Source of the DNA: an uncultured Flavobacteriaceae bacterium
GTDB taxonomy: Bacteria > Bacteroidota > Bacteroidia > Flavobacteriales > Flavobacteriaceae
DNA length: 64,000 bases
Assembly (NCBI GenBank): GCA_947502635.1
Contig: CANNAN010000001.1
Span: forward strand, 558,001-622,000
Reading direction: 5' to 3'
Part shown: positions 40,518 through 49,386 of the stretch, in pieces
Layout: every line of letters starts with the position of its first letter
Position numbering within the stretch: position 1 is the first letter of the stretch
Notes under the pieces: generated by a model
What the model was told of the DNA's origin: nothing
Seen by the model: only the letters and a program-made list of their open reading frames with translations
Databases searched by the model: none
Translations under genes and position numbers: made by a program

Positions 40518-40526
40518 AATTATAGT

Positions 40527-40712
40527 TTAATCTTTTTTGGTTAGTATTGTTTTTTTGGAATTGTCTTTTACGAGTTCGTCTTCAAATAGCATTCTTACAG
40601 AAGGCGTATAACTGTCATCATACTGTCCTTTTTTTACAGCTATAATAAAGGCTATAAAAAAACTAACAGCTACAATAATACTTATAGCCAATAAAATATA
40701 AATAACACTCAT
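40527..40712 (-). CDS. ccoS: cbb3-type cytochrome oxidase assembly protein CcoS
   Basis: MSVIYILLAISIIVAVSFFIAFIIAVKKGQYDDSYTPSVRMLFEDE. Confidence 0.94.
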   Translation of the reverse strand: MSVIYILLAISIIVAVSFFIAFIIAVKKGQYDDSYTPSVRMLFEDELVKDNSKKTILTKKD

Positions 40713-40732
40713 ACCTACTTGAAGTTATGGTT

Positions 40733-40740
40733 CAAAATTA
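40733..40740 (-). promoter_or_regulatory. -7 promoter element TAATTTTG for ccoS operon
   Basis: Plus strand CAAAATTA; exact TAnnTTTG on the minus strand. Confidence 0.6.
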
Positions 40741-40762
40741 CTGTCATACCTATTGTTAAAAA

Positions 40763-40776
40763 ATGACTTTTGTCAT
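40763..40776. promoter_or_regulatory. Fnr/Crp-type palindrome ATGACTTTTGTCAT upstream of ccoS operon
   Basis: Perfect ATGAC-N4-GTCAT; centre is 29.5 bp upstream of the TAATTTTG element. Confidence 0.75.
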
Positions 40777-40786
40777 GTTCTATTCT

Positions 40787-43162
40787 TTAATTTAGTTTTT
40801 TACCTAAAATGTTTGTTGCTATCGTTGTAAATGCGACGATACTAATAGAACTAAGCGGCATCAAAATAGCTGCTACCACTGGTTCTAACTGGCCTGTTAC
40901 GGCAAAATAGAGTCCGATGCTATTATATATGAATGAGAGTAAAAAACTCCATTTAATAATTTTTATAGCGGATTTAGATATTTTTATATAATTAAATAAT
41001 TGATTGAATTTTGAGGCATCTAAGATAGCATCACAAGCAGGGGAAAAGACATTCACATTCTCCGAAATAGCAATACCTACATTGCTTTGGGCCAAGGCAC
41101 CAGCATCATTTAATCCATCACCAATCATTAATACATTGGCGCCTTCGTTTTGATGGTATTTAATGTATTCTAATTTGTCTTCTGGTTTTTGATTGAAAAG
41201 TAACTTTGTTTTAGTTGGAAGCAGTTTTGTCAAGTTGTCTTTTTCACCAGCATTATCGCCAGAGAGAATGACCAGATCATACTCTTTTTTAAGCGTGTTA
41301 AATAGTTGAGAAATCCCTTTTCTATAGGTATTATAGAATGTAAACTTACCTTTGTACTTATTATTAGTGCTTATATGAACAGCAGTATTCAATGTTGTAG
41401 TTTCTGTTGTATGGCCAACAAAAGGGGCAGAGCCTATTTTTATGTTATGGCCTTTGTATTTTGCTTCAATTCCTTTTCCTAAAAATTCTTCATAAGTATC
41501 TAAAGTAAGAATGTCATGTTTATTTAGGATACTATATAAGGATCTGCTTAATGGATGATTAGATCCTCGTAATGTACTCTTTAATAAAGTTTCTTCATCT
41601 AAAGAAAGTTCAGAGCCTTCGTAGTTTATAGACGTTTCTTTATTGGCAGTTATAGTACCTGTTTTGTCAAAAATAATAGTGTTTATTTTAGCTAATTGTT
41701 CAATGACACTGGCATTTTTTAGATAGCATTTTTTCTTACCTAAAATCCGTAATATATTCCCAAAAGTGAAAGGTGCAGATAATGCAATGGCACATGGACA
41801 TGCGATGATTAATACTGAAGTAAAAACATTTAATGCTTTACTTGAGTCTGTTAATAGCCAAAATGTGGTAGCTATTAATGCAATTAATAAAATGACAATT
41901 GTAAAACGCTTACTAATACTATTGGTAATATTAGTAAACGATAATTCTTTGTCTTTTTTAAATACATCATTACTCCAAAGTTGTGTTAAATAACTTTGCT
42001 CAACCGATTTTAATACATCGACTTCAATACTACCCTCTAACTGTTTACCTCCTGCAAATAATTTATCACCTGATTGTTTTGATACCGTTTTAGATTCACC
42101 TGTTACAAAACTATAATCGATACGAGCTGTTCCTTTTATTAAAATACAATCGACAGGAATAAGTTCCTCGTTTCTAATAAGTAACCGATCGCCTTTTTCA
42201 ATATCATATACTTGGACGGATTCTTCTGTGCCTTCTGTTGTTATTTTCGTAATACCGATAGGGAAATACGATTTGTAATCGCGCTCAAAAGATAAAAACG
42301 TATATGTCTTTTGTTGAAAAAACTTCCCTAATAATAAAAAGAAGATGAGTCCTGTTAAGCTATCAAAAAAGCCAGAACCTGCATCGAAAATGATTTCAGC
42401 AGAACTTCTAACAAATAATACCAAAACACCTAAAGCAATTGGAACATCAATATTTAAAATTTTAGATCGTAGTCCTTTAAAAGCAGAAATAAAATAATCT
42501 TGTGCTGAATAGAAAACAACGGGAAGTGAAAAGAAAAACATCAGCCATCTAAAAAGAGGTTTATACTTTTCTATCCAAAAGCCATCGACTTGAAAGTACT
42601 CTGGAAAAGATAAAAACATGACATTTCCAAAAGCAAAACCTGCGATTCCTAATTTATATATTAAGGAGCGGTCAACATGCTTTTTTCCAATACTATAATC
42701 GTCTAAACTTATAAAAGGTTCGTAGCCAATACTACTTAATAATGCGACAAGGTTTTTTAATGTTAGTGATTCGCTGTTAAAAGAGACGCGCACATTTTTT
42801 TTGCCAAAATTGACTATAGATGTGCTTATCGCAGGATTTAGTTTGTTTAAATTTTCTAAAATCCAGATGCAGGAACTACAATGAATATGTGGAATATATA
42901 ATGTGACTATTTGAGTTGTATCATTATTAAATTCTAATAATTGCTCAACAATTTTAGCGTTATCTAAAAAGTTATATTTACCTTCAATATCTTTAGGAGT
43001 CGCTCCTGGGGCTTGTTGTAAATCGTAATAACAAGTTAAATCATTTACTGAAAAAATTTCGTAGACAGTTTTACAACCATTACAACAAAATGATTTATCA
43101 TCAAATGTAATTGTAGAAGAAGTAGCATCTAACCCACAATGAAAACATGTGTTGTTGCCCAT
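40787..43162 (-). CDS. ccoI: Heavy-metal-translocating P-type ATPase (CcoI/FixI-type)
   Basis: CFHCGL, FCCNGCKTVYEIF, CSSCIWILE, ACPCAIALS, DKTGTITANKE, MIGDGLNDAGALAQSNVGIAIS. ATG at 43162 (MGNNTC) is preferred over 43210. Confidence 0.94.
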   Translation of the reverse strand: MGNNTCFHCGLDATSSTITFDDKSFCCNGCKTVYEIFSVNDLTCYYDLQQAPGATPKDIEGKYNFLDNAKIVEQLLEFNNDTTQIVTLYIPHIHCSSCIWILENLNKLNPAISTSIVNFGKKNVRVSFNSESLTLKNLVALLSSIGYEPFISLDDYSIGKKHVDRSLIYKLGIAGFAFGNVMFLSFPEYFQVDGFWIEKYKPLFRWLMFFFSLPVVFYSAQDYFISAFKGLRSKILNIDVPIALGVLVLFVRSSAEIIFDAGSGFFDSLTGLIFFLLLGKFFQQKTYTFLSFERDYKSYFPIGITKITTEGTEESVQVYDIEKGDRLLIRNEELIPVDCILIKGTARIDYSFVTGESKTVSKQSGDKLFAGGKQLEGSIEVDVLKSVEQSYLTQLWSNDVFKKDKELSFTNITNSISKRFTIVILLIALIATTFWLLTDSSKALNVFTSVLIIACPCAIALSAPFTFGNILRILGKKKCYLKNASVIEQLAKINTIIFDKTGTITANKETSINYEGSELSLDEETLLKSTLRGSNHPLSRSLYSILNKHDILTLDTYEEFLGKGIEAKYKGHNIKIGSAPFVGHTTETTTLNTAVHISTNNKYKGKFTFYNTYRKGISQLFNTLKKEYDLVILSGDNAGEKDNLTKLLPTKTKLLFNQKPEDKLEYIKYHQNEGANVLMIGDGLNDAGALAQSNVGIAISENVNVFSPACDAILDASKFNQLFNYIKISKSAIKIIKWSFLLSFIYNSIGLYFAVTGQLEPVVAAILMPLSSISIVAFTTIATNILGKKLN

Positions 43163-43218
43163 TATTTTTTGCTCATTTATACCTGCAACAAAAGTCATAA
43201 ATGATTTCACTTTATAAT

Positions 43219-43232
43219 ATGATAATTGTCAT
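43219..43232. promoter_or_regulatory. Fnr/Crp-type palindrome ATGATAATTGTCAT between ccoI and the fnr-like gene
   Basis: ATGAY-N4-RTCAT; centre is 29.5 bp from GACTTTTG (minus strand, 43196-43189). Confidence 0.65.
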
Positions 43233-43269
43233 GTTTTATTTATTTTTACAGAACTTCAATTAATATATT

Positions 43270-43947
43270 ATGGGTAAATGTGAACAATGCATTATCAAAC
43301 AGTTTAATTCACTTAAGTCTTTGACTAAAGATGAGTTGGTGCGTATTTCTAATTGTAAAACGTCTCACATTATAAAAAAAGGGACTGTTATTTTTGAAGA
43401 GGGAGATGCTGTAAATGGCGTGTACTGTGTTAAAGATGGCATTTGTAAACTTTCTAAGTTGAGTGAAAATGGTAAAGATCAAATAGTCAAAATGGTTGTT
43501 AAAGGCCAATTACTTGGTCAGCGCTCTCTTGTAAGTGATGAGAATTCTAATTTACAGGCAACAGCTTTAAATGATATGGAAGTTTGTTTTATTCCTAAAA
43601 GTGAAATAATGGCGGATCTTCAAAAGAATCCCAAATTTTCATTTGATGTTTTGAAAGACATGGCCCATGATTTAAAAGAAGCTGACGATATTATAGTTAA
43701 CATGGCTCAAAAATCTGTAAGACAACGTTTGGCAGAAGCATTAATTTATATACATGATAGCTTTGGGGTTAACCCAGATGGTACACTTAGTGTTTTGTTA
43801 TCTCGTGAAGATTTTGCTAATATAGTCGGTACTGCTACAGAGTCGGCAATAAGAGTTTTGTCTCAGTTTAAAAAAGAAGGTCTTATTTCTACTATAGGGA
43901 AACAAATTAAGATTGAAAGCTTAGAAGGGCTAAAACGAATTGAATAG
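43270..43947 (+). CDS. Crp/Fnr family transcriptional regulator
   Basis: CEQCIIKQFNSLKSL, GTVIFEEGDAVNGVYCVKDGICKLSK, LLSREDFANIVGTATESAIRVLSQFKKEGLI. Confidence 0.95.
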   Translation: MGKCEQCIIKQFNSLKSLTKDELVRISNCKTSHIIKKGTVIFEEGDAVNGVYCVKDGICKLSKLSENGKDQIVKMVVKGQLLGQRSLVSDENSNLQATALNDMEVCFIPKSEIMADLQKNPKFSFDVLKDMAHDLKEADDIIVNMAQKSVRQRLAEALIYIHDSFGVNPDGTLSVLLSREDFANIVGTATESAIRVLSQFKKEGLISTIGKQIKIESLEGLKRIE

Positions 43948-43961
43948 TTATTAAATATAAA

Positions 43962-44067
43962 AGAGGCTGTCTCAAAAGGTAAATAAAAATATAATGTCCA
44001 GTTGAGCGCAGTCGAAACCTCTTTCTTTAAATGAGGTGCTTTAGTTCTCGACTGCGCTCGAACGGAC
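43962..44067. repeat. Palindromic intergenic element D between convergent genes
   Basis: GAGGCTGTCTCAAAAGGT-like left arm plus internal GTCCAGTTGAGCGCAGTCGA (43996-44015) / TCGACTGCGCTCGAACGGAC (44048-44067). Confidence 0.65.
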
Positions 44068-44101
44068 AAAAATTAGATTTTTCTGAACGTTTTTACTTTT
44101 T

Positions 44102-46048
44102 TTAACTTGCTGTTTCCGCTTCCATTTCTTTTACAGGAATTTCACCATCTATAGGAATATTTTCTTTTTTAAGATAAGTATCCAGAAATTTAAGAATACT
44201 ACTGTAAGCTTCAATTTGATTTTCTTTCTTTACAAAACCATGACCTTCATCTTCAAATAAAACATATTCAACAGGGACCCCATTTTTACGAACACCAGCA
44301 ACGATTTCATCAGACTCTACTTGTAAAACTCTAGGGTCTGTGGCGCCTTGTAAAACAATTAAAGGTTTAGTTACTTTATCGGTATGAAATAAAGGAGATA
44401 TTTTATGCAGTCTTATAGAATCTGCTGTATGAGGATTTCCTAATTCTTTATAAAGAGCCTCTTTAAAAGATTCCCACCATGGCGGGATACTTTTTAGTGT
44501 ACGAATCCAGTTTGTAACTCCAAATAAATTAACACCTACAGCAAATTCTTCTGGCGTATAGGTTAATGCGGCCATCGTCACATAGCCACCATAAGATCCA
44601 CCCATAATACCAATTTTATCAGCATCAATTTCTGGCTGTGCGGCTAGCCAATTTTTACCTTCTACACAATCTTGTAAATCTTTTTCACCATGATTTAGAT
44701 CGTCCATTTGATAAAATGTTTTTCCATAACCACTACTTCCACGGTTATTTACAGCGAGTACTGCATAACCATGGTTGACAAGATATTGTGTTAAAGAACT
44801 AAAATTTTGTCTACTTTGTCCACCTGGTCCGCCGTGTACTAAAACAAGCGCAGGTACTTTATCTTCAGCAGATGCCTTATGTGGTAAATAATAAATGGCG
44901 GGAATTTCTAAACTATCAAAGGATTTATATCTAATGACTTTAGCGGTTACTAAATGATTGACATCTATATCTTTATTAAGTACATTAGTGAGTTGGTGTT
45001 GTTCTTTGTTGGCGAGATTGTATGTGAATAAATTTGAAGGGCTATTAGAACCGCCAACATACATACGCATCATAGTTTCGTCTCTAGAAAGACCAACACT
45101 CGTTATACTTCCATTTTGAAAATCTGGAAGTTCTATATTTTCACCTGAACCCATATCCAATATTTCTATGGCGTTTTTGGCATCTTCATTTATAAAACTT
45201 ACCATGTATTTCTCATTGTGAGTAAAATAAATACCATTTATGTCCCAAGGTTTTTCTAAAACTTTTTCCTTTTTTTCTGTAGCAATGTCATATTTCATCA
45301 CATATGAAAACTCCGCACCATCATCTGTGGTATAATAAAGTGTTTTGTTGTTTAAAGTGAAGTCCTGAGCAGAATTACCACTTTGATTTTCGTTTATTTT
45401 TGTTAGCGATTTGTCAGTTCTATTATAAATAAAAATATCACTATCATTTGTGTTTATGACTTTACTTAAAGCCAAGAGGTTCTTATTACTAGAAATAGCG
45501 TTAAAATTGTAACCTTCATCATTTTGGTAAATGAGTTCGGAAGACATATTTCCAATGGTCATTTCATAAACGTCCATATAACGTTTGTCTCTTTTATTAG
45601 AGCCATACATAAAACTCTTGCCATCATGAGACCAACCGTAAAAAGAAGCTCTGGCGCCTTCATCTGGGGTTAGTTCTGTAATGGTACTATCAATGTCCCG
45701 TAAGTATAAATGATAAATTTCATCACCATTATTATCGGCTCTATATAACATACGTCCATCATTTGGAAAATAAGAAATGCCAAAAATTGATGAAGAATCT
45801 GAAGCCGTGATAGGCATAAAGTCACCTCCTGTTGTAGGAACCGTATACATATTATAAATTCCAGATCGATTACTAGAGACTAATAATTTAGATTTGTCAG
45901 GAGAAAAACTTCCTCCACCCACAGCTTCATTATCCATGAACTGTTCAATCGTGTACTCTTTTAAATTAAGAGCGATTTCTTTTGTTTGTTTTTCTTTTTT
46001 ACAAGAGATAAACAAAACCAAAAGGACTAAGGTTACCAGTTTATTCAT
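44102..46048 (-). CDS. S9 family peptidase (prolyl oligopeptidase-like) lipoprotein
   Basis: LVHGGPGGQSRQNFSSLTQYLVNHGYAVLAVNNRGSSGYGKTFYQMDD, GIMGGSYGGYVTMAAL, VLFEDEGHGF; lipobox LFISC. Confidence 0.95.
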   Translation of the reverse strand: MNKLVTLVLLVLFISCKKEKQTKEIALNLKEYTIEQFMDNEAVGGGSFSPDKSKLLVSSNRSGIYNMYTVPTTGGDFMPITASDSSSIFGISYFPNDGRMLYRADNNGDEIYHLYLRDIDSTITELTPDEGARASFYGWSHDGKSFMYGSNKRDKRYMDVYEMTIGNMSSELIYQNDEGYNFNAISSNKNLLALSKVINTNDSDIFIYNRTDKSLTKINENQSGNSAQDFTLNNKTLYYTTDDGAEFSYVMKYDIATEKKEKVLEKPWDINGIYFTHNEKYMVSFINEDAKNAIEILDMGSGENIELPDFQNGSITSVGLSRDETMMRMYVGGSNSPSNLFTYNLANKEQHQLTNVLNKDIDVNHLVTAKVIRYKSFDSLEIPAIYYLPHKASAEDKVPALVLVHGGPGGQSRQNFSSLTQYLVNHGYAVLAVNNRGSSGYGKTFYQMDDLNHGEKDLQDCVEGKNWLAAQPEIDADKIGIMGGSYGGYVTMAALTYTPEEFAVGVNLFGVTNWIRTLKSIPPWWESFKEALYKELGNPHTADSIRLHKISPLFHTDKVTKPLIVLQGATDPRVLQVESDEIVAGVRKNGVPVEYVLFEDEGHGFVKKENQIEAYSSILKFLDTYLKKENIPIDGEIPVKEMEAETAS

Positions 46049-46050
46049 AT

Positions 46051-49000
46051 TTAATTGATTTTAAATGATTTCACATCTTTAAATGGGGATAATTGTATGT
46101 TTTCTATCGAATTTTTGTAGGTTTTCCAGTCTTCATTAAAAAATGTATTTGTTTTGTCAAGTCCATTTTTTAGAGCCTCTTTTGCATGTTTTATAAGTGC
46201 GGTTTCAGTTGAGGTTAATCCATTCTGTCTGGATCTTACATAACCCTTTGCTGAATTAATACGTTGATTAATATTAACTTCAGGGTTCCGTGTAATACCT
46301 TGTCTTTTATCTTCTTTTCCTAAAAATAGATTAATAATAGTATCAATTTTCTTAGTAATATCCTTCGAAACTTTTATTTGATCTTTGTATAATTCCTTAT
46401 CCAATTTTTTAAAATCAGATTGATACTTTTTGGCAATTTGTTTGCTTTCAACTAACTGTTTTACTACATCTGCCATAGTTTGTATCATGTTTTCAATATC
46501 TTTAGAAGCCTCGTAGACTTCATTAATTGCTTCATCAGATTTATTTAAACGTGGATCGTTCTTAACAAGAATCATTTCTTCAGAGGTCTGGTCTCCAAAA
46601 CTTAATACTATTTTATAAGTGCCTGGTTTAACTTTAACGCCTCCAGGTTCATTTTTATTTTTACTAATTTTTCGAGAAGGGCTTTCAGGACCTTTTTCAT
46701 TCATGTACCAAGTCCATTTATGCATCCCCGTTTCTTTAGGTGCTTTTTTCTTTAATGTTCTTATTAAACGGTCTCCATCATAAATTTTCATAGTTAAAGA
46801 ATCCCATTTGACTACATTTTTGTCGTCAGCCTGAACTTGTTTCAGGGGTTCATCGTCTTTTTCATCATCATCTTCATCCGCTTCCTTGTTTTTATCAGAC
46901 GTCTCTTTTTTATCAATGGTTACATAATAGGATATTTGTGCTCCAGACTTTCTGTTTTCTCCATGATATATGGCATCGCCACCAAAACGACTTCCAGTAG
47001 GTTGTAGATAAGCAGCTAGGTAAGTAGTTGGAGGTTGAAATAATTCTAATTTTTGATTAAGGATTTGTTGATTTTTCGAAATATCTCTCAATGGACGAAT
47101 ATCATCTAAAACCCAGGCTGCACGACCAAAGGTTCCAATAATTAAATCATGTTCACGTGGGTGAATAACTAAATCTTTTACTGGAACTGTAGGGAACCCT
47201 TGAGTCCATTTAATCCATTTATTTCCAGCGTTTAATGATATGTATAAACCATCATCTGTTCCTAAAAACAACAAGTTTGGGTTTTCAATGTCTTCTACTA
47301 TTGATAATGTATAGCTTTTTACATCCTTAGCATCAACAATACGTTGCCATGTTTTACCATAATTCTTAGTTCTGTAAGCATAAGGTGTGTAGTTAAAACG
47401 TCTATAATCATTAGCTATTAAAAGTGCTTCTCCTTTGTTTTTATTGGAAGCTTTTATTTGAGGAATCCAACTTCCAGAAGGTAGATCTTTAATATTTTTT
47501 GTAACATCGGTGTAGGTTTGTCCACCGTTTTGAGTAATATGAACACGCCCATCATCCGTACCAATCCATAGCATGTCTTTTTCTACAGGAGAAGGTTCAA
47601 TTACTAAAATAGTACAGTGGTTTTCTGCTCCTGTAGCATCCAAAGTCAGTCCGCCACTATCACTTTGTTTTTGTTTTTCAGGATCGTTTGTTGTTAAATC
47701 TTCAGAAATGATCTGCCAGGTTAAACCTTTGTTGGTAGATTTATGAACAAATTGACTTCCAAAATAGATAGTGCTAGAATTAAATGGGTCTATGTTAATA
47801 GCGGCATTCCAGTTAAACCTAAGTTTTACATTAGCATTGGGATGTGTTGGTTTTACTGTATAATTATTTCCAGTTTCAGAATCGTATCTACTTACATAAC
47901 CTTGTTGGCTCATAGACCAACCAAAACGAGCATCTTCTTTATCTGGAATTACATCAAAACCATCACCAAAACTTATTTCTTGCCAGTAAGAATTTCTAAT
48001 ACCTTGCGAACGCCAAACATAAGCAGGACCTTTCCAGGAACCATTATCTTGCATACCACCATAGACATTGTATGGAATGTCATTATCCACATTAATATGA
48101 TAAAATTGAGCTACAGGCAAGTTCCCTATAAATCGCCAGGTTTTACCACCATCTTTAGTGATGTTTAATCCGCCATCATTACCATCTATCATAAAATCAC
48201 CGTTTGCAGGATGTATCCACCAGGCATGATGATCTGGATGAATGCCATTATTAGCTCCATAGGCTGGCATAAGTTGCGAAAAGTTTTTTCCGCCATCTTC
48301 GCTAACGTTTACATAGGTATATATGGAGTAAAGACGATTTTCATTTTGTGGGTCTACGTAGATTTCAGAATAGTAGAAAGGACGATTGCCAATATCACTT
48401 TTATCATTTATTTTTTTCCATTTAAAGCCTCCATCTTCACTTTTATATAGCGCATTTTTTTTAGCTTCAATAAGCGCATAAATAATATTGGGTTTATTTG
48501 GAGCGATAGCGATACCAATACGTCCCAGATTTCCTTTTGGTAAGCCGTCCGCATCACTTAGTTTCTTCCAGGTTTCACCACCATCATGCGTGATGTGCAA
48601 TCCAGAGCCTTCACCACCCGAATTAAAAAACCAGGGATCACGTTTATGTTCCCACATAGCTGCGATAAGTTTATTTGGATTTGTTGGATCCATGACTAAA
48701 TCTGCTGCTCCAGTTTTATTATTGATGAATAATATATTATTCCAGGTTTTACCACCATCGGTCGTTTTATAAATACCGCGTTCTGCATGTTCCCCCCACG
48801 GAGAACCAATAGCAGCAACATAAACAGTATCTGGGCTTGTTGGATCAATAACAACACGATGTATATGACGCGTTTGTTCTAAGCCCATTAGCTCCCAGTT
48901 TTTTCCGCCATCTAAAGATTTGTATATACCATAACCGCCATTTAAGCTATTTCTAGGGTTTCCTTCACCAGTTCCAGCCCAAATAACACTAGGGTTTGAT

Positions 49001-49281
49001 TGTTGAATGGCAAGAGCTCCAATAGAAGAGGTGATTTCTTCATCAAAAATAGGTTGCCACTTAATGCCCCCAGAAGTAGACTTCCATAAACCACCAGAAG
49101 CAGTGCCTACATACATGATATCAGGATTAGAATTTACAACGTCAATAGCTGTAACGCGACCAGACATACCACCAGGGCCAATATTACGTGGCTGCATGTT
49201 TTTTAATAAGTCCATTGAAAATTCTTGAGATAATACAGAAATTGATGCGAATAGCATCAAGAGGCAAAGTACTTGTTTCAT
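46051..49281 (-). CDS. Sortilin/VPS10-like BNR-repeat beta-propeller protein (secreted, 1076 aa)
   Basis: Repeated GGLWKSTSGGIKWQPI, GIYKSLDGGKNWELMGL, GIYKTTDGGKTWNNI, LYKSEDGGFKWKKI, RVHITQNGGQTYTDVT units; signal peptide. Confidence 0.92.
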   Translation of the reverse strand: MKQVLCLLMLFASISVLSQEFSMDLLKNMQPRNIGPGGMSGRVTAIDVVNSNPDIMYVGTASGGLWKSTSGGIKWQPIFDEEITSSIGALAIQQSNPSVIWAGTGEGNPRNSLNGGYGIYKSLDGGKNWELMGLEQTRHIHRVVIDPTSPDTVYVAAIGSPWGEHAERGIYKTTDGGKTWNNILFINNKTGAADLVMDPTNPNKLIAAMWEHKRDPWFFNSGGEGSGLHITHDGGETWKKLSDADGLPKGNLGRIGIAIAPNKPNIIYALIEAKKNALYKSEDGGFKWKKINDKSDIGNRPFYYSEIYVDPQNENRLYSIYTYVNVSEDGGKNFSQLMPAYGANNGIHPDHHAWWIHPANGDFMIDGNDGGLNITKDGGKTWRFIGNLPVAQFYHINVDNDIPYNVYGGMQDNGSWKGPAYVWRSQGIRNSYWQEISFGDGFDVIPDKEDARFGWSMSQQGYVSRYDSETGNNYTVKPTHPNANVKLRFNWNAAINIDPFNSSTIYFGSQFVHKSTNKGLTWQIISEDLTTNDPEKQKQSDSGGLTLDATGAENHCTILVIEPSPVEKDMLWIGTDDGRVHITQNGGQTYTDVTKNIKDLPSGSWIPQIKASNKNKGEALLIANDYRRFNYTPYAYRTKNYGKTWQRIVDAKDVKSYTLSIVEDIENPNLLFLGTDDGLYISLNAGNKWIKWTQGFPTVPVKDLVIHPREHDLIIGTFGRAAWVLDDIRPLRDISKNQQILNQKLELFQPPTTYLAAYLQPTGSRFGGDAIYHGENRKSGAQISYYVTIDKKETSDKNKEADEDDDEKDDEPLKQVQADDKNVVKWDSLTMKIYDGDRLIRTLKKKAPKETGMHKWTWYMNEKGPESPSRKISKNKNEPGGVKVKPGTYKIVLSFGDQTSEEMILVKNDPRLNKSDEAINEVYEASKDIENMIQTMADVVKQLVESKQIAKKYQSDFKKLDKELYKDQIKVSKDITKKIDTIINLFLGKEDKRQGITRNPEVNINQRINSAKGYVRSRQNGLTSTETALIKHAKEALKNGLDKTNTFFNEDWKTYKNSIENIQLSPFKDVKSFKIN

Positions 49282-49386
49282 TTATTAATTGATTAGTTTT
49301 AATAAAGATAAGAAAAACTAGTTGTGAGATTCTTAACGAGATGTTAATATCACTTTTTAGAAAAAATATAGTATTTTTATACGGCT

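Noticed and set aside
43255-43269. Matching -7 element for the fnr-like gene at the 29.5-bp spacing
   Set aside because: Plus-strand sequence at the expected place (TTCAATTA) does not match TAnnTTTG, so regulation of the fnr-like gene by the box is not asserted.
47743-49228. Plus-strand ORFs inside the sortilin-like gene (47743..48168, 48211..48450, 48488..48772, 49007..49228)
   Set aside because: Antisense shadows of a long, well-supported propeller CDS.
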